From Peptococcaceae bacterium BRH_c23 (GTDB lineage Bacteria > Bacillota_B > Desulfitobacteriia > Desulfitobacteriales > Desulfitobacteriaceae): a stretch of DNA of 14,638 nt. Location: assembly GCA_000961805.1 (NCBI GenBank), contig LADV01000125.1, positions 1-14,638 on the forward strand, written 5' to 3'. The notes under the pieces were generated by a model. That model had not been told where the DNA came from. It did not search any database and saw only the letters and a program-made list of their open reading frames with translations. Positions 1 to 7,824 of the stretch are shown here, piece by piece. The number at the start of each line of letters is the position of its first letter. Position 1 is the stretch's first letter. The translations under genes and the position numbers were made by a program.

Positions 1-321
1 GAACGGAGCATAGAAGCCGGATCACGAGGCTGCGGACCTTTGAGATCATAGCCATCCTGAAGCAGAGTCGTGATGTAAGACAAATCAGTCATCCAGAGCT
101 TCACGACCAAATGCCAGTCATCATTAACGATGACAAAGACCCCGCCGGAATAATGTTGGCGGAGACGAAGGAGAACGGAATCCTGATATGTTTTATGAGA
201 AACAAGTATTGGCTTCAAACAGATCACCCCATATTTTGTAATCAAAGGGATAAAACCCCTCGTCACGCGATTATGGGGGCGTTTTGGGAAAGTCAAGTAA
301 TTCTGGCCGTTTTATGGCAGA
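1..321 (-). CDS. Transposase N-terminal fragment, runs off the left edge
   Basis: Read on the minus strand, an open frame runs from an in-frame TAA at 322-324 to the left edge without a stop. It encodes segments such as GFIPLITKYGVICLKPIL, VFVIVNDDWHLVVKLWMTDL and YDLKGPQPRDPASMLRS. The last segment resembles the N-terminal part of DDE transposases found in many copies in Desulfitobacterium-like genomes, where a 'DP.SMLRS' motif precedes the catalytic domain. No ATG lies in frame. The only conventional start is GTG at 264-266, which has no ribosome binding site, while protein-like sequence continues upstream of it, so the 5' end may be lost or disrupted next to the hairpin element at 350-466. 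The catalytic domain is outside the window, so the family is not fixed. Confidence 0.55.
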
Positions 322-349
322 TTAAGAAAATTTTTATTACTAGTGAATT

Positions 350-466
350 TCCAGTTCGACTGTATGAAAAAGCAAAATTCCTCCCACTAAAGTAGGAGGA
401 ATGCTATAAGGTTGGTTCAAGGAACCCCTTGGCCCAACCGCCTCGGCGAATGCCGAGAGTCTATTT
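350..466 (+). ncRNA. HEARO/omega-RNA-like structured RNA without its IscB/IsrB gene
   Basis: Three hairpins follow each other closely. The first pairs ATTCCTCC (377-384) with GGAGGAAT (395-402) around an ACTAAAGT core. The second pairs GGTTGG (410-415) with CCAACC (434-439) and has an inner stem CAAGG (418-422)/CCTTG (427-431). The third pairs CTCGGC (442-447) with GCCGAG (452-457) around a GAAT loop. The order, the 'GGTTGGTTCAAGG...CCCAACCG' core and the 5' lead-in GTTCGACTG (354-362) match my memory of HEARO RNAs, the guide RNAs of IscB/IsrB nucleases. In those loci the RNA sits directly 5' of the nuclease gene and the guide is the sequence flanking its 5' end. Here a metallopeptidase follows instead, so this would be a standalone copy or a relic. 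It could also be another transposon-end structure. No covariance search was possible. Confidence 0.5.
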
Positions 467-480
467 AATTAAAAGGAGGA

Positions 481-498
481 GCGAATTCTTATATTCGC
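481..498 (+). other. Hairpin between AGGAGG and the TTG start of the metallopeptidase gene
   Basis: GCGAAT (481-486) pairs perfectly with ATTCGC (493-498) around a six-base loop. It lies directly after the ribosome-binding-like sequence AAGGAGGA (473-480) and before the likely TTG start at 511. If it folds, the 31-base gap between the binding site and the start shrinks to about 12 bases. Whether this matters for translation is inference. Confidence 0.45.
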
Positions 499-510
499 GC
501 AACTATTATA

Positions 511-1710
511 TTGTTTAAATTTTTGAAATCATTATTAATCTATTTTTCTTGGGTCATTGGATTTTCTGTGATAGCCGGATTAATCATGTTTTTCTATGTG
601 CCTATTGAAAAAGATCTCGAAACTATACTCGTTATAACAATTATGCTTTGCATACCGCTATTATCTATTTTTGTGATAGGTTTTATTAAAGGAAAAATTA
701 AGATTCTTGGAATTCATGGTAGATGGTCATTGATTTTTCGAAGCGCTATCTTTACGTCATGCTTAATAAGTTTCATATTATTGGGTGTAGGTCAGTCTGC
801 CATGGCCGAGATGTTAGTGAGCGAATATGATAAAAACACTGTGACTAATTCCGAAAAAATAGAATTTGTCAAAGATATCGGCAGGAGACTTTCTTCGAAT
901 AAATTGAGGGGCGAGTATATTAAGACCCTTGATAGTATTAGCCCTAATAATCGTTTAACGGTTTATTATTCCAACGAAGATAAAGACTTGGCAGACAAAT
1001 TAGTAAGAGCTATTCCCGACATTGAAACACAGTTGAGCAAGATGTTTGCCGTAGTAGAACCTTTTCCTATTGACATCGTACTTTACGATGATTTAAACCA
1101 ATATCGAACCAATAACGATATCGATGAAACTCAAAGAATTTTAGGTTTATATACTAACAAAAGAATTCATATGGCAAATACGAAAGTCAGTGCGGAAATT
1201 TTTAAGACTTCCACACTGGACCTGGATTTAATAAATATGAATTACGAAGAGGAAATTTTAAATACTCTTGAACATGAATACACCCATTATTATATTCGAG
1301 CGTTTTTGATGGAAAATAAATTGAATCCTGAAATTCCAAGATGGCTTGACGAGGGACTAGCAGTATATCATGAATCTGAAGGATATATCACAGATGCAGA
1401 ATTTGATTTTCCGGACTTGAAGGATTCGGCAATCCCTTTACAGGATTTAATAAGTCAGGTTGAATGGGATCAATATACTGAATCAGAAACGGCTAGTGAT
1501 ATTGCTTATAATGAATCCTTCATGGTTATTTACGAATTGATAAAATTAAAAGGTGAGAAGGTAGTAACTGATATTCTAGCAGGGATTCCAAAAGAACAAG
1601 ATTTATCGACTAGTTATCAAACACTTTTTGAAAATTCATTTATAGATCATGTGGGCTTAAGTTTAGAGGAGTTTCAGGATCAAGTAATAAACAAGTACTC
1701 CACTAAATAG
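511..1710 (+). CDS. Membrane-anchored zinc metallopeptidase, MA clan (HEXXH...E)
   Basis: The 399-residue protein begins with three likely membrane segments (about residues 7-30, 38-60 and 73-96). A soluble region follows and carries HEYTH at 255-259, then E281 in WLDEGLA. HEXXH with a glutamate about 20 residues later is the zinc-binding and catalytic pattern of gluzincin-type peptidases (peptidase MA-like superfamily), so a membrane-tethered zinc protease is likely. The substrate is unknown. Start choice is uncertain: TTG 511 is used because it keeps the whole first membrane segment; TTG 523 is also possible, and no ATG occurs before residue 26. The AGGAGG at 474-479 is too far upstream unless the hairpin at 481-498 folds. 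The gene stands alone, follows the omega-RNA-like element and ends before a hairpin terminator. Confidence 0.72.
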   Translation: MFKFLKSLLIYFSWVIGFSVIAGLIMFFYVPIEKDLETILVITIMLCIPLLSIFVIGFIKGKIKILGIHGRWSLIFRSAIFTSCLISFILLGVGQSAMAEMLVSEYDKNTVTNSEKIEFVKDIGRRLSSNKLRGEYIKTLDSISPNNRLTVYYSNEDKDLADKLVRAIPDIETQLSKMFAVVEPFPIDIVLYDDLNQYRTNNDIDETQRILGLYTNKRIHMANTKVSAEIFKTSTLDLDLINMNYEEEILNTLEHEYTHYYIRAFLMENKLNPEIPRWLDEGLAVYHESEGYITDAEFDFPDLKDSAIPLQDLISQVEWDQYTESETASDIAYNESFMVIYELIKLKGEKVVTDILAGIPKEQDLSTSYQTLFENSFIDHVGLSLEEFQDQVINKYSTK

Positions 1711-1751
1711 AATTCAAGAAAAGTTTCAACACTCAAAATCTCACCATCGAG

Positions 1752-1789
1752 AAAGCGACGTGAATAGGATTACCTATTTGCGTCGCTTT
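1752..1789 (+). terminator. Strong hairpin terminator after the metallopeptidase gene
   Basis: AAAGCGACG (1752-1760) pairs with CGTCGCTTT (1781-1789), and AATAGG (1763-1768) pairs with CCTATT (1773-1778) around an ATTA loop. The two bases between the stems can form G-U pairs, giving one continuous stem of about 17 pairs. There are A-rich and T-rich flanks on either side, so it may act in both directions. Confidence 0.65.
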
Positions 1790-1876
1790 AAAATCTCCCC
1801 CTGCTTTTTCTGCATTTCGCGTATCCTTGTAACGTAGCCGATAATTCTCTGAAGCAACAGAATGTATAGCAACTGT

Positions 1877-1917
1877 AAGTAACACCCTTCGATCACAGTG
1901 GAACGAGGGTGTTACTT
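1877..1917 (+). terminator. Second hairpin in the intergenic stretch
   Basis: AAGTAACACCC (1877-1887) pairs exactly with GGGTGTTACTT (1907-1917). TCG (1889-1891) and CGA (1904-1906) extend the stem past a one-base bulge, giving 14 pairs. A short T run (1915-1918) follows. It could be a terminator or a repeat remnant. Confidence 0.45.
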
Positions 1918-2081
1918 TGGCATATAGAGTAAAAATAAGTCTTTATGCTACTAGCTTATAAAGTGGGATTTTAAGGGTTTACTAATCATTTCTGGAGTGA
2001 GCGTAGAGTTAGCTGTAGCTCTGTTTAATAGTGGCATTCTTATATCTGTATACGTATTATAACTAGAAAAGGAGCGTAGAA

Positions 2082-2834
2082 ATGGATAAACCAAACATCA
2101 TTTGGATCGGATCGCCAAACTTCAGTAGCCCAAAGGATTATAAAATAATCGCGATTGTAAACCACATTATGAGCGGAACCCTAATAGGTACTGACGCATG
2201 GTTTGCCTATCCAGCAAGTAAAGTTAGTTCACATTTCGGAATAGGTAAGAACGGTGAAATCCATCAGTATGTAAAGATTGGAAATATTGCATGGGCAAAT
2301 GGCAACGTAAATAAACCAAATTGGCCTTTGCTTATTCCAGGAGTTAACCCGAATTATTACACAATAAGCATTGAACATGAAGGAGAAAGCGGAGATATAA
2401 TGCCTGAAGCGCAGTACCAGGCCACACTTGCTTTGCATCGGTGGCTAATTGGGACAATAGATATACCAGTGAGTCGTGATAATATCATCGGACATTATCG
2501 GATTGACTCAGTCAATAGATCAAGGTGTCCAGGAACAGGATTTCCTTGGGATCGACTATTTAAGGATTTGCAAGGGGGAAATGACGTGTTACAAGTAGCT
2601 GTTCTGTTGTATACGAAAGAAGATTATTGGGCCGGAGCAGATGTATCGGTGAAGAATGGTAACTGTGCTATATTCGTACGGCCAGAAGATCTCTCAGTTC
2701 CCGCCGAGGCCATGAGTTCTCAAAAGTTGATCGTAGTTGGTGGACCGACGACTAAACATCCGAACGAAGTACTGCTGAGTGGAAAAGATAAATATCAAAC
2801 AGCCGCTGCTGTGGCGCAGTACCTGGGTAAATAA
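2082..2834 (+). CDS. N-acetylmuramoyl-L-alanine amidase (Amidase_2) with CWB2-like tail
   Basis: The 250-residue enzyme is predicted to cut the bond between N-acetylmuramic acid and the stem peptide of peptidoglycan. Residues 1-165 form an Amidase_2/PGRP-like domain with zinc-ligand candidates H28 (in VNHIMSG), H138 (in IIGHYR) and C149 (in RCPGTG), plus SIEHEG at 96-101. Residues 168-250 hold one segment ending LIVVGGPTT...LSGKDKYQTAAAVAQYL, which resembles a single cell-wall-binding repeat 2 unit; such repeats usually come in threes. There is no signal peptide, as in many phage endolysins that rely on a holin. No holin or other phage gene is nearby, so it may be a prophage remnant or a stand-alone autolysin. 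The ATG has a good GGAG 7 bases upstream. Confidence 0.85.
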   Translation: MDKPNIIWIGSPNFSSPKDYKIIAIVNHIMSGTLIGTDAWFAYPASKVSSHFGIGKNGEIHQYVKIGNIAWANGNVNKPNWPLLIPGVNPNYYTISIEHEGESGDIMPEAQYQATLALHRWLIGTIDIPVSRDNIIGHYRIDSVNRSRCPGTGFPWDRLFKDLQGGNDVLQVAVLLYTKEDYWAGADVSVKNGNCAIFVRPEDLSVPAEAMSSQKLIVVGGPTTKHPNEVLLSGKDKYQTAAAVAQYLGK

Positions 2835-2863
2835 TTTCTTCCTATTTGTAATGAACCATAAAC

Positions 2864-2890
2864 TAAGCAGGTCAGCTAATGACCTGCTTA
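2864..2890 (+). terminator. Perfect 11-bp hairpin after the amidase gene
   Basis: TAAGCAGGTCA (2864-2874) and TGACCTGCTTA (2880-2890) are exact complements around GCTAA. The position, 30 bases after the amidase stop, suits a terminator, although AAAACG follows rather than a T run. Confidence 0.5.
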
Positions 2891-2923
2891 AAACGATACT
2901 CTATGACCGTTGTCATTTAGGTA

Positions 2924-2932
2924 TGATATAAT
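2924..2932 (+). promoter_or_regulatory. Possible extended -10 promoter
   Basis: TGATATAAT reads as an extended -10 element (TGn followed by consensus TATAAT at 2927-2932). A TTGTCA at 2910-2915 is only 11 bases away, too close to act as its -35. It may drive the EamA gene, leaving a leader of about 160 bases. That leader holds only a weak 44-codon frame (2959-3093) with no ribosome binding site. Confidence 0.35.
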
Positions 2933-3096
2933 AAGCTCAATACATAATATTTCTATTAATGAGTTTTGAACTTGATATTATAGATGCCGTCACTGGCATT
3001 GGAATGGTCTCATTGGCTTCTTTAAGAAGATGTCGAAGAAGAGAAGATGGTTCAATAGGATTTGGACAGAAGGTGTACTTCGAATCTACTTAAAGA

Positions 3097-4050
3097 ATGG
3101 AGCGCATATCATTGGCAAAGGTAGAAAAAACCATTTATCTGATCTTAGCTTTAGTCGTAATTTCATGGGGTCTTAATGTTGTTATGGTGAAATATCTCAC
3201 ACTTCATATGTCGCCGATGCTGGTAGCTACGATCCGAATGCCACTGGCCGGAAGTTTATTACTCTTATTCGTTTGGAAAAAGTACGGATTCTATAATCCA
3301 AATAAAAAGCAGTGGGGGCTTCTCTTTTTTATAGGGTTAAGCTCTATTTGCTTTCATCAGTTGCTTTTAGGGTATGGACTTGTTACAACAACCGCCACAA
3401 ATGCATCCCTCATTTTAGCCTTAAATCCGCTGACTACTGCTCTGCTGGCATCAATATTTGTCGGCGAAAAATTCACTAAATATTTAGGGATCGGAATTTT
3501 GTTCGGACTTTCAGGCGTAGTTCTGGTTGTAGTCTCGAAATTGCCTAACAGTTCTATCGGTTTATCTGGCTTAGGAGATGCCATTATGTTTCTAGCAATG
3601 TTGACTCATGTAATTGGGGGGTTGCTCACAAAAAAGTTGTTGGAAACTACGATCCCAACTTTAGTAGTCACTGGCTATTCCACCGTAATAGGGGGAATAT
3701 TATTAAATATAAGTACTTAAGCCACTTTTGGGCCTTCCGCGTATGGGCAGATTCATTTTTCGCTAACAGCTTGGCTAGTATTGTTATTATCAGCCTGGGG
3801 AGCTACTTCATTGGGTACATTGGGATGGAATCACGGTATTAAGCATTTGGGTGCCAACAGAACTGCGATGTTTTTGAACGGGATGCCCTTTGCAAGTATG
3901 GTTGGTGGAGTATTTTTTTTAGATGAGAAGATTACTTGGATCCACGTTATTGCAATTATTCTCACTTCGATAGGTATTGTGATAGGAACTATAAAACATA
4001 GAGAGCGCGGGCTATCCTTTACCGAAGGAAAGCCCGTAAAGTCATTGTAA
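3097..4050 (+). pseudogene. EamA/DMT-family transporter interrupted by an in-frame TAA
   Basis: Two frames, 3097-3717 and 3721-4050, are in the same register and separated only by TAA at 3718-3720. Joined, they give about 317 codons with some ten hydrophobic segments and two EamA repeats, the normal size for drug/metabolite transporter superfamily permeases. Typical pieces are ISWGLNVVMVKYL near the start and LGANRTAMFLNGMPFASMVGG in the second repeat. One base change (for example CAA or TTA to TAA) explains the break. The first part ends inside the second EamA repeat, so it is probably non-functional unless read through. ATG 3097 lacks a ribosome binding site. TTG 3112 has GGAG at 3099-3102, nine bases upstream, and is the better start. 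The substrate is unknown. Confidence 0.8.
4008..4036 (+). terminator. Hairpin overlapping the 3' end of the EamA gene
   Basis: CGGGCT (4008-4013) pairs with AGCCCG (4031-4036) and TCCTT (4015-4019) with AAGGA (4025-4029), separated by one A-A mismatch. It lies inside the last codons. The nearest T run (4057-4062) is 20 bases further on, so it is a weak terminator candidate. Confidence 0.3.
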
Positions 4051-4124
4051 TTAGTGTTTTTTGGAGAGAAGTGGTAAAATGTGCATCAACGTTGTGTACA
4101 AACCCATTATGAAAGAGAGAAAAA

Positions 4125-5570
4125 ATGAACACAGCTAGTTTTCAAGATTATTCATTAAGTGAGGGGCTCTTGAAAGCCATCCAATTACTCAACTTTAAAA
4201 CGCCCACTAAAGTCCAGGAGCAGGTCATTCCAGCAATCCTAGACCAAAAAGACATCATCGTAAAATCCCAGACCGGAAGTGGCAAGACGGCAGCATTTGC
4301 CATTCCAATTTGCCAATTAGTGGATTGGGATGAAAACATACCTCAGGCCTTAGTGATTACACCGACAAGAGAGCTCGCTATTCAGATAAAGGAAGATTTC
4401 TTTCATATTGGCAGATTTAAGAGGCTTAAAGTCTCTGCGCTCTATGGAAAGTCTCCTTTTTACATTCAAGAAAAAGAATTGAAGCAAAAAACGCATGTGG
4501 TGGTTGGAACACCGGGTCGGATTTTTGACCATCTGGATAGAGGGACTTTTGATCCTTCTAAAATTAAGTATTTAGTCATCGATGAAGCGGACGAAATGTT
4601 AAGAATGGGTTTTGTTGAACAAGTTGAAAGGATTCTAGAAGCACTTCCTAAAGATCGAGTGACTATTGTTTTGTCGGCTACAATGCCTTCAGATATCAGT
4701 GCGTTATGTAGCCATTACATGAATAATCCAATGGATGTGGCCATTGAAGAACAAGATCCAGTGGCAGGTAGGATTTTTCAAACTCGATTCGAGGTCAGCG
4801 AAAACCAGAAGCTACAACTTCTTAAAGACTTAGTGATAGTTGAGAACCCTGACAGCTGTATGATATTTTGCAATACTCAGCTCAAAGTAGATGAAGTTTA
4901 TGAAGAACTAGACTATCAAGGTTTTACTTGTAATAAGATACATGGTGGCATGGAGCAAAGGGATCGTCTCAGGGTCATGGAACATTTTAAGCGCGGAAAT
5001 TTTAGATATTTGGTAGCAACCGATGTAGCAGCCCGGGGTATCGACATCGACCAAATTGGTCTTGTGATCAATTTTGACGTATCAAATAACTGTGAAGGCT
5101 ATGTTCATAGGATAGGCAGAACAGGACGCATTGACTACATGGGTAAAGCCATAACCTTTGTCACACCTTCAGACAATAGGTTGCTTGAGGATATTCATCG
5201 GTTTATCGGAAACGAAATCCCACTCGGTGTAAGGCCTGATCAAGAAGCCGTTCTAAAAGCTGAAGAAGGATTTACTGAGAAGATAAACGCAACGCCTGAA
5301 TTCAAAGAAAACAAAGGTGCCAAGCTTAGCGAAGGCATTATGAAATTGCATATCAATGCGGGCAAGAAAACGAAAATGAGGGCGGTTGATATAGTTGGCA
5401 CCCTCTGTAGTATTGAGGGTATAACAGCGGCGGATATAGGTATTATTAACATCCTCGATATTTCGACCTATGTAGAAATTTTAAATCACAAAGGGGAGCT
5501 GGTGTCCCGCGAGCTTCAACAAAAACCAATTAAGGGCCGACTCAGAAAAGTCAGTAAGGCGGATCGTTAG
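4125..5570 (+). CDS. dbpA: DbpA/YxiN-type DEAD-box RNA helicase
   Basis: This 481-residue ATP-dependent RNA helicase probably acts in assembly of the large ribosomal subunit. All core motifs are visible: Q motif around F24-Q31, SQTGSGKT at 48-55, PTRELA, DEAD at 153-156, SAT at 184-186, and HRIGRTGR at 328-335. From about residue 400 to 475 there is a DbpA RNA-binding domain (KLHINAGKKTKMRAVDIVGT...DISTYVEI). In E. coli DbpA and B. subtilis YxiN this domain directs the enzyme to hairpin 92 of 23S rRNA; the same target is inferred here. The ATG is preceded by AGAGAG, and a TAAAAT-like -10 lies at 4075-4080. The ywbE-like gene begins 18 bases after the stop, so the two are probably co-transcribed. 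Confidence 0.93.
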   Translation: MNTASFQDYSLSEGLLKAIQLLNFKTPTKVQEQVIPAILDQKDIIVKSQTGSGKTAAFAIPICQLVDWDENIPQALVITPTRELAIQIKEDFFHIGRFKRLKVSALYGKSPFYIQEKELKQKTHVVVGTPGRIFDHLDRGTFDPSKIKYLVIDEADEMLRMGFVEQVERILEALPKDRVTIVLSATMPSDISALCSHYMNNPMDVAIEEQDPVAGRIFQTRFEVSENQKLQLLKDLVIVENPDSCMIFCNTQLKVDEVYEELDYQGFTCNKIHGGMEQRDRLRVMEHFKRGNFRYLVATDVAARGIDIDQIGLVINFDVSNNCEGYVHRIGRTGRIDYMGKAITFVTPSDNRLLEDIHRFIGNEIPLGVRPDQEAVLKAEEGFTEKINATPEFKENKGAKLSEGIMKLHINAGKKTKMRAVDIVGTLCSIEGITAADIGIINILDISTYVEILNHKGELVSRELQQKPIKGRLRKVSKADR

Positions 5571-5588
5571 GCTAAGGAAAGGATCAAA

Positions 5589-5783
5589 ATGATGGATGGA
5601 ACGAAAAGAAGTGCGGTCAAAATCGGTTCGATTGTAATGATCGTACAAAAACAAGATCAACAGAGCGGTAAGCTTACAGAAGGTGTCGTTAAAAGACTGC
5701 TCACCAATTCCCCGAACCACCCCCATGGCATCAAGGTCATGCTTGAAAGTGGTATTGTTGGCAGGGTAAAAGAAATAAAATAG
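5589..5783 (+). CDS. ywbE: YwbE-like small protein (DUF2196)
   Basis: The 64-residue protein matches the YwbE family along its whole length as I recall it. Diagnostic stretches are a basic KRS start, IVMIVQKQDQQSGKLTEGVV, then LLTNSPNHPHGIKVMLESG and a closing GRVKEI. The family has no established function; its small beta-rich, basic sequence suggests an SH3/KOW-like fold that might bind RNA, which is inference. It lies 18 bases downstream of dbpA with AAAGGA 6-10 bases before the start and is followed by a good terminator, so it probably shares the dbpA transcript. A second ATG at 5592 is an equally possible start. Confidence 0.85.
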   Translation: MMDGTKRSAVKIGSIVMIVQKQDQQSGKLTEGVVKRLLTNSPNHPHGIKVMLESGIVGRVKEIK

Positions 5784-5849
5784 AAGCTTAGAGTGTTGTA
5801 CTGATGCCAAATGTGAATTTGGCCAGCCAAACTTGTTAGTTATATGTAT

Positions 5850-5885
5850 AAAGCTGACTTTACTGGATTGTGTAGAGTCAGCTTT
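5850..5885 (+). terminator. Rho-independent terminator of the dbpA-ywbE operon
   Basis: AAAGCTGACT (5850-5859) pairs with AGTCAGCTTT (5876-5885). TTAC/GTAG extends the stem to about 14 pairs around an eight-base loop, and TTATTATTTG follows. A smaller hairpin TTTGG-CCAG-CCAAA lies just upstream at 5818-5831. Confidence 0.75.
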
Positions 5886-6021
5886 ATTATTTGTAATATG
5901 AATTATCACTAACATTTATAACTATTGCAGGAATATATAGGTAAAATGTTGAATTCTAGTAGTCAACCAAATCTTATGTCAGATAGAAAGTAGAAGGTTA
6001 AGCAGGAGTTGTTCTATAAAA

Positions 6022-7779
6022 ATGAAAAAAGCTATAACCCTTATCGTAGTTGTTCTCTTGCTGGCCCTTGTGGCCGGATGCCAAAAGAGCACCCAGGGTT
6101 CGCCCGGGCAAGCTCCTGAAAAAATGATGCAGGAGGCAGCCCTGAAATACGAAGAAATAACTGATCCGGTTGAGTTGGAAAAGCTCTGGCAGGAATACTT
6201 TTATGATTCAATTGCTACTTTAGGGAACACCCATGAGTTTAACACCGCCCAGGATATAGATCCGCTTGATGTGGCGATGTACTGCTGGTTTAAGTATGTT
6301 GCGGAACACGGCAAGGAAAGCTTGGTCCTTGCTGACACAGACAGTACTAACCGGCTTTTTCCCTTGGATACAGTTCTTGAATATGCCGAGCGTTATTTTA
6401 ATTTGACCAGCCTTGATGTATCCAATCTTGAGGCTGGTTCCTATGACCAGCAAAAACGTGCATTCATTTTTGACTTTGGCACTCCACGAACTCGCCCATC
6501 CTATAATGCAGTCAACTCGTGGGGAGATCACCTAGATAAAGTTACAAGAAGCAGCGATGGCACAGTTACCGCCATTTTAGTACATTCTGGACCACCTCAG
6601 AGCGGTCGCATCGAGTTGACCAAATCTTACAACTTAAAACAGAATGAAGATGGCAGCCTATACTTTGTAAGTGGCAGGTTGGATTATGTTAATAACCATC
6701 TCGTTGTCTTAACGGGTGATTATCAATACTTCGCTCAAATTAAAGGCTTTGCAGGTAATATGGAAGAGCTTTCAATGTTGGGTGAGGTTGACGGCAAATT
6801 GATTCTTGCCTATACTCCCAATCAAAAAAGGGGAAATGCTTCCCTAATGCTTGTCAAGCCTGAGACTATGAACGTGGAAAAGAAACTTGATGTAAGCGGG
6901 AATTTTACGCCAACGGATGTAAGTCTGATAGGAGAAAGTATTGTGATCCGGCTTAAAGATAGAATAATAGCTATTGATAAAACCCTTGAGCAATCGAAAA
7001 TGTCTTTATTACCAATAACAATCACTGAGAAAATAAATCGGGAACCTCATTACAATGCCCAAGGTAATCCTGATGTGTTTTTTGGGGGTTACGACGTATC
7101 GAGTGATAGATTAAAATATGTTTATACCGATGAAACAGGTGTCAAGCTATTTAACTCTACTGATAATACTGAAAAACTGCTTTCCCCAACAGTACCTATT
7201 ACAGGCAGTGAATTGCTGGAGAATTCCTTTCACAGGGACCCTCGGTTTGTAGCCGATGAGCAAAAGGTTATAACCACTATGACTGGTTATGAAGGTGCCA
7301 TGGGTTATACATTGTGCAATCTGGAAAGTGGGACTGTAGAAGTTCATAATATCGCATCAGAATGCTCTTCAACAGGCCTCATCAGGTATGATACTGGTCT
7401 CCTGGAGGTAAATACCTATCTCTATAATAAATTAACACAAATGGCTGAGTCTAAGCTACTCTTTTTAGATTTTTGGACAGGGAGGGTTAAGGAGCTTAGT
7501 CTTAAGTATCCCGGCGACACAGGTGATATCAGGATGCCAGACTCTTGGTATGTCGGCCAAAACTATGCCACCTTTATAACCTACAAGCGGGATGATAGTG
7601 ACAACGCTAAGGATATGTTTTACCTTAACCGCCTGAATCATAATACATTACTGACCGAGCCGAAAGTTATCTCTGTCAAAGCCGCCAAAACTCATATCCT
7701 CGGCGTTTTGGCAGACGGGCGGATCGTGTTTTGGTATAACCTTAATCCAAGTGAAAACGGGGTATGCATAACAAAGTAA
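6022..7779 (+). CDS. Large predicted lipoprotein of unknown function
   Basis: The 585-residue protein starts MKKAITLIVVVLLLALVAGC, a clear lipoprotein signal with lipobox LVAG-C20, so it should be anchored to the outer face of the membrane. Residues 45-200 form one block with YCWFKYVAEHG and FIFDFGTPRTRPSYN. From about 215 on, strand-turn-strand segments repeat (for example KLILAYTPNQKR, DRLKYVYTDETGVKLF, KLLFLDFWTGRVKEL, ADGRIVFWYNL), which suggests a beta-propeller. I see no catalytic motif and do not recognise the family. An AGGAG at 6004-6008 lies 13 bases before the ATG, a long spacing. The gene appears monocistronic between two terminators. Confidence 0.75.
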   Translation: MKKAITLIVVVLLLALVAGCQKSTQGSPGQAPEKMMQEAALKYEEITDPVELEKLWQEYFYDSIATLGNTHEFNTAQDIDPLDVAMYCWFKYVAEHGKESLVLADTDSTNRLFPLDTVLEYAERYFNLTSLDVSNLEAGSYDQQKRAFIFDFGTPRTRPSYNAVNSWGDHLDKVTRSSDGTVTAILVHSGPPQSGRIELTKSYNLKQNEDGSLYFVSGRLDYVNNHLVVLTGDYQYFAQIKGFAGNMEELSMLGEVDGKLILAYTPNQKRGNASLMLVKPETMNVEKKLDVSGNFTPTDVSLIGESIVIRLKDRIIAIDKTLEQSKMSLLPITITEKINREPHYNAQGNPDVFFGGYDVSSDRLKYVYTDETGVKLFNSTDNTEKLLSPTVPITGSELLENSFHRDPRFVADEQKVITTMTGYEGAMGYTLCNLESGTVEVHNIASECSSTGLIRYDTGLLEVNTYLYNKLTQMAESKLLFLDFWTGRVKELSLKYPGDTGDIRMPDSWYVGQNYATFITYKRDDSDNAKDMFYLNRLNHNTLLTEPKVISVKAAKTHILGVLADGRIVFWYNLNPSENGVCITK

Positions 7780-7796
7780 ATACAAGAGCCTAAACT

Positions 7797-7824
7797 ATGG
7801 CTACTTCGTAAGCCATTCTTTTTT
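7797..7824 (+). terminator. Rho-independent terminator after the lipoprotein gene
   Basis: ATGGCT (7797-7802) pairs with AGCCAT (7811-7816). An inner AC/GT pair closes a small TTC loop, and TTCTTTTTTAG follows directly. The T tract makes this a convincing terminator. The remaining bases to 8000 show no gene. Confidence 0.75.

Larger units (their letters stand above)
1711..2081. other. Intergenic stretch of 371 bases with two hairpins and no supported gene
   Basis: Apart from the stem-loops at 1752-1789 and 1877-1917, I see no coding frame with a credible start and no tRNA. TATTAT at 2055-2060 could be a -10 element for the amidase gene, but no good -35 partner is present. The ribosome binding site GGAG (2071-2074) lies 7 bases before the amidase ATG. 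Confidence 0.5.

Noticed and set aside
111..395. 94-codon plus-strand open frame at the left edge
   Set aside because: It overlaps the minus-strand transposase frame, which has recognisable protein sequence, and its own translation looks like noise. Its last codons also run into the first hairpin of the RNA-like element.
2959..3093. 44-codon plus-strand frame before the EamA gene
   Set aside because: It has no ribosome binding site and no recognisable sequence. It is mentioned only in the promoter entry.
3718..3720. Programmed recoding at the EamA stop
   Set aside because: The stop is TAA, not the TGA used for selenocysteine, and no stimulating structure is evident just after it. A nonsense mutation is simpler.
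5481..5915. 144-codon minus-strand open frame
   Set aside because: It runs antisense across the end of dbpA, all of ywbE and the operon terminator, and its translation has no family resemblance.
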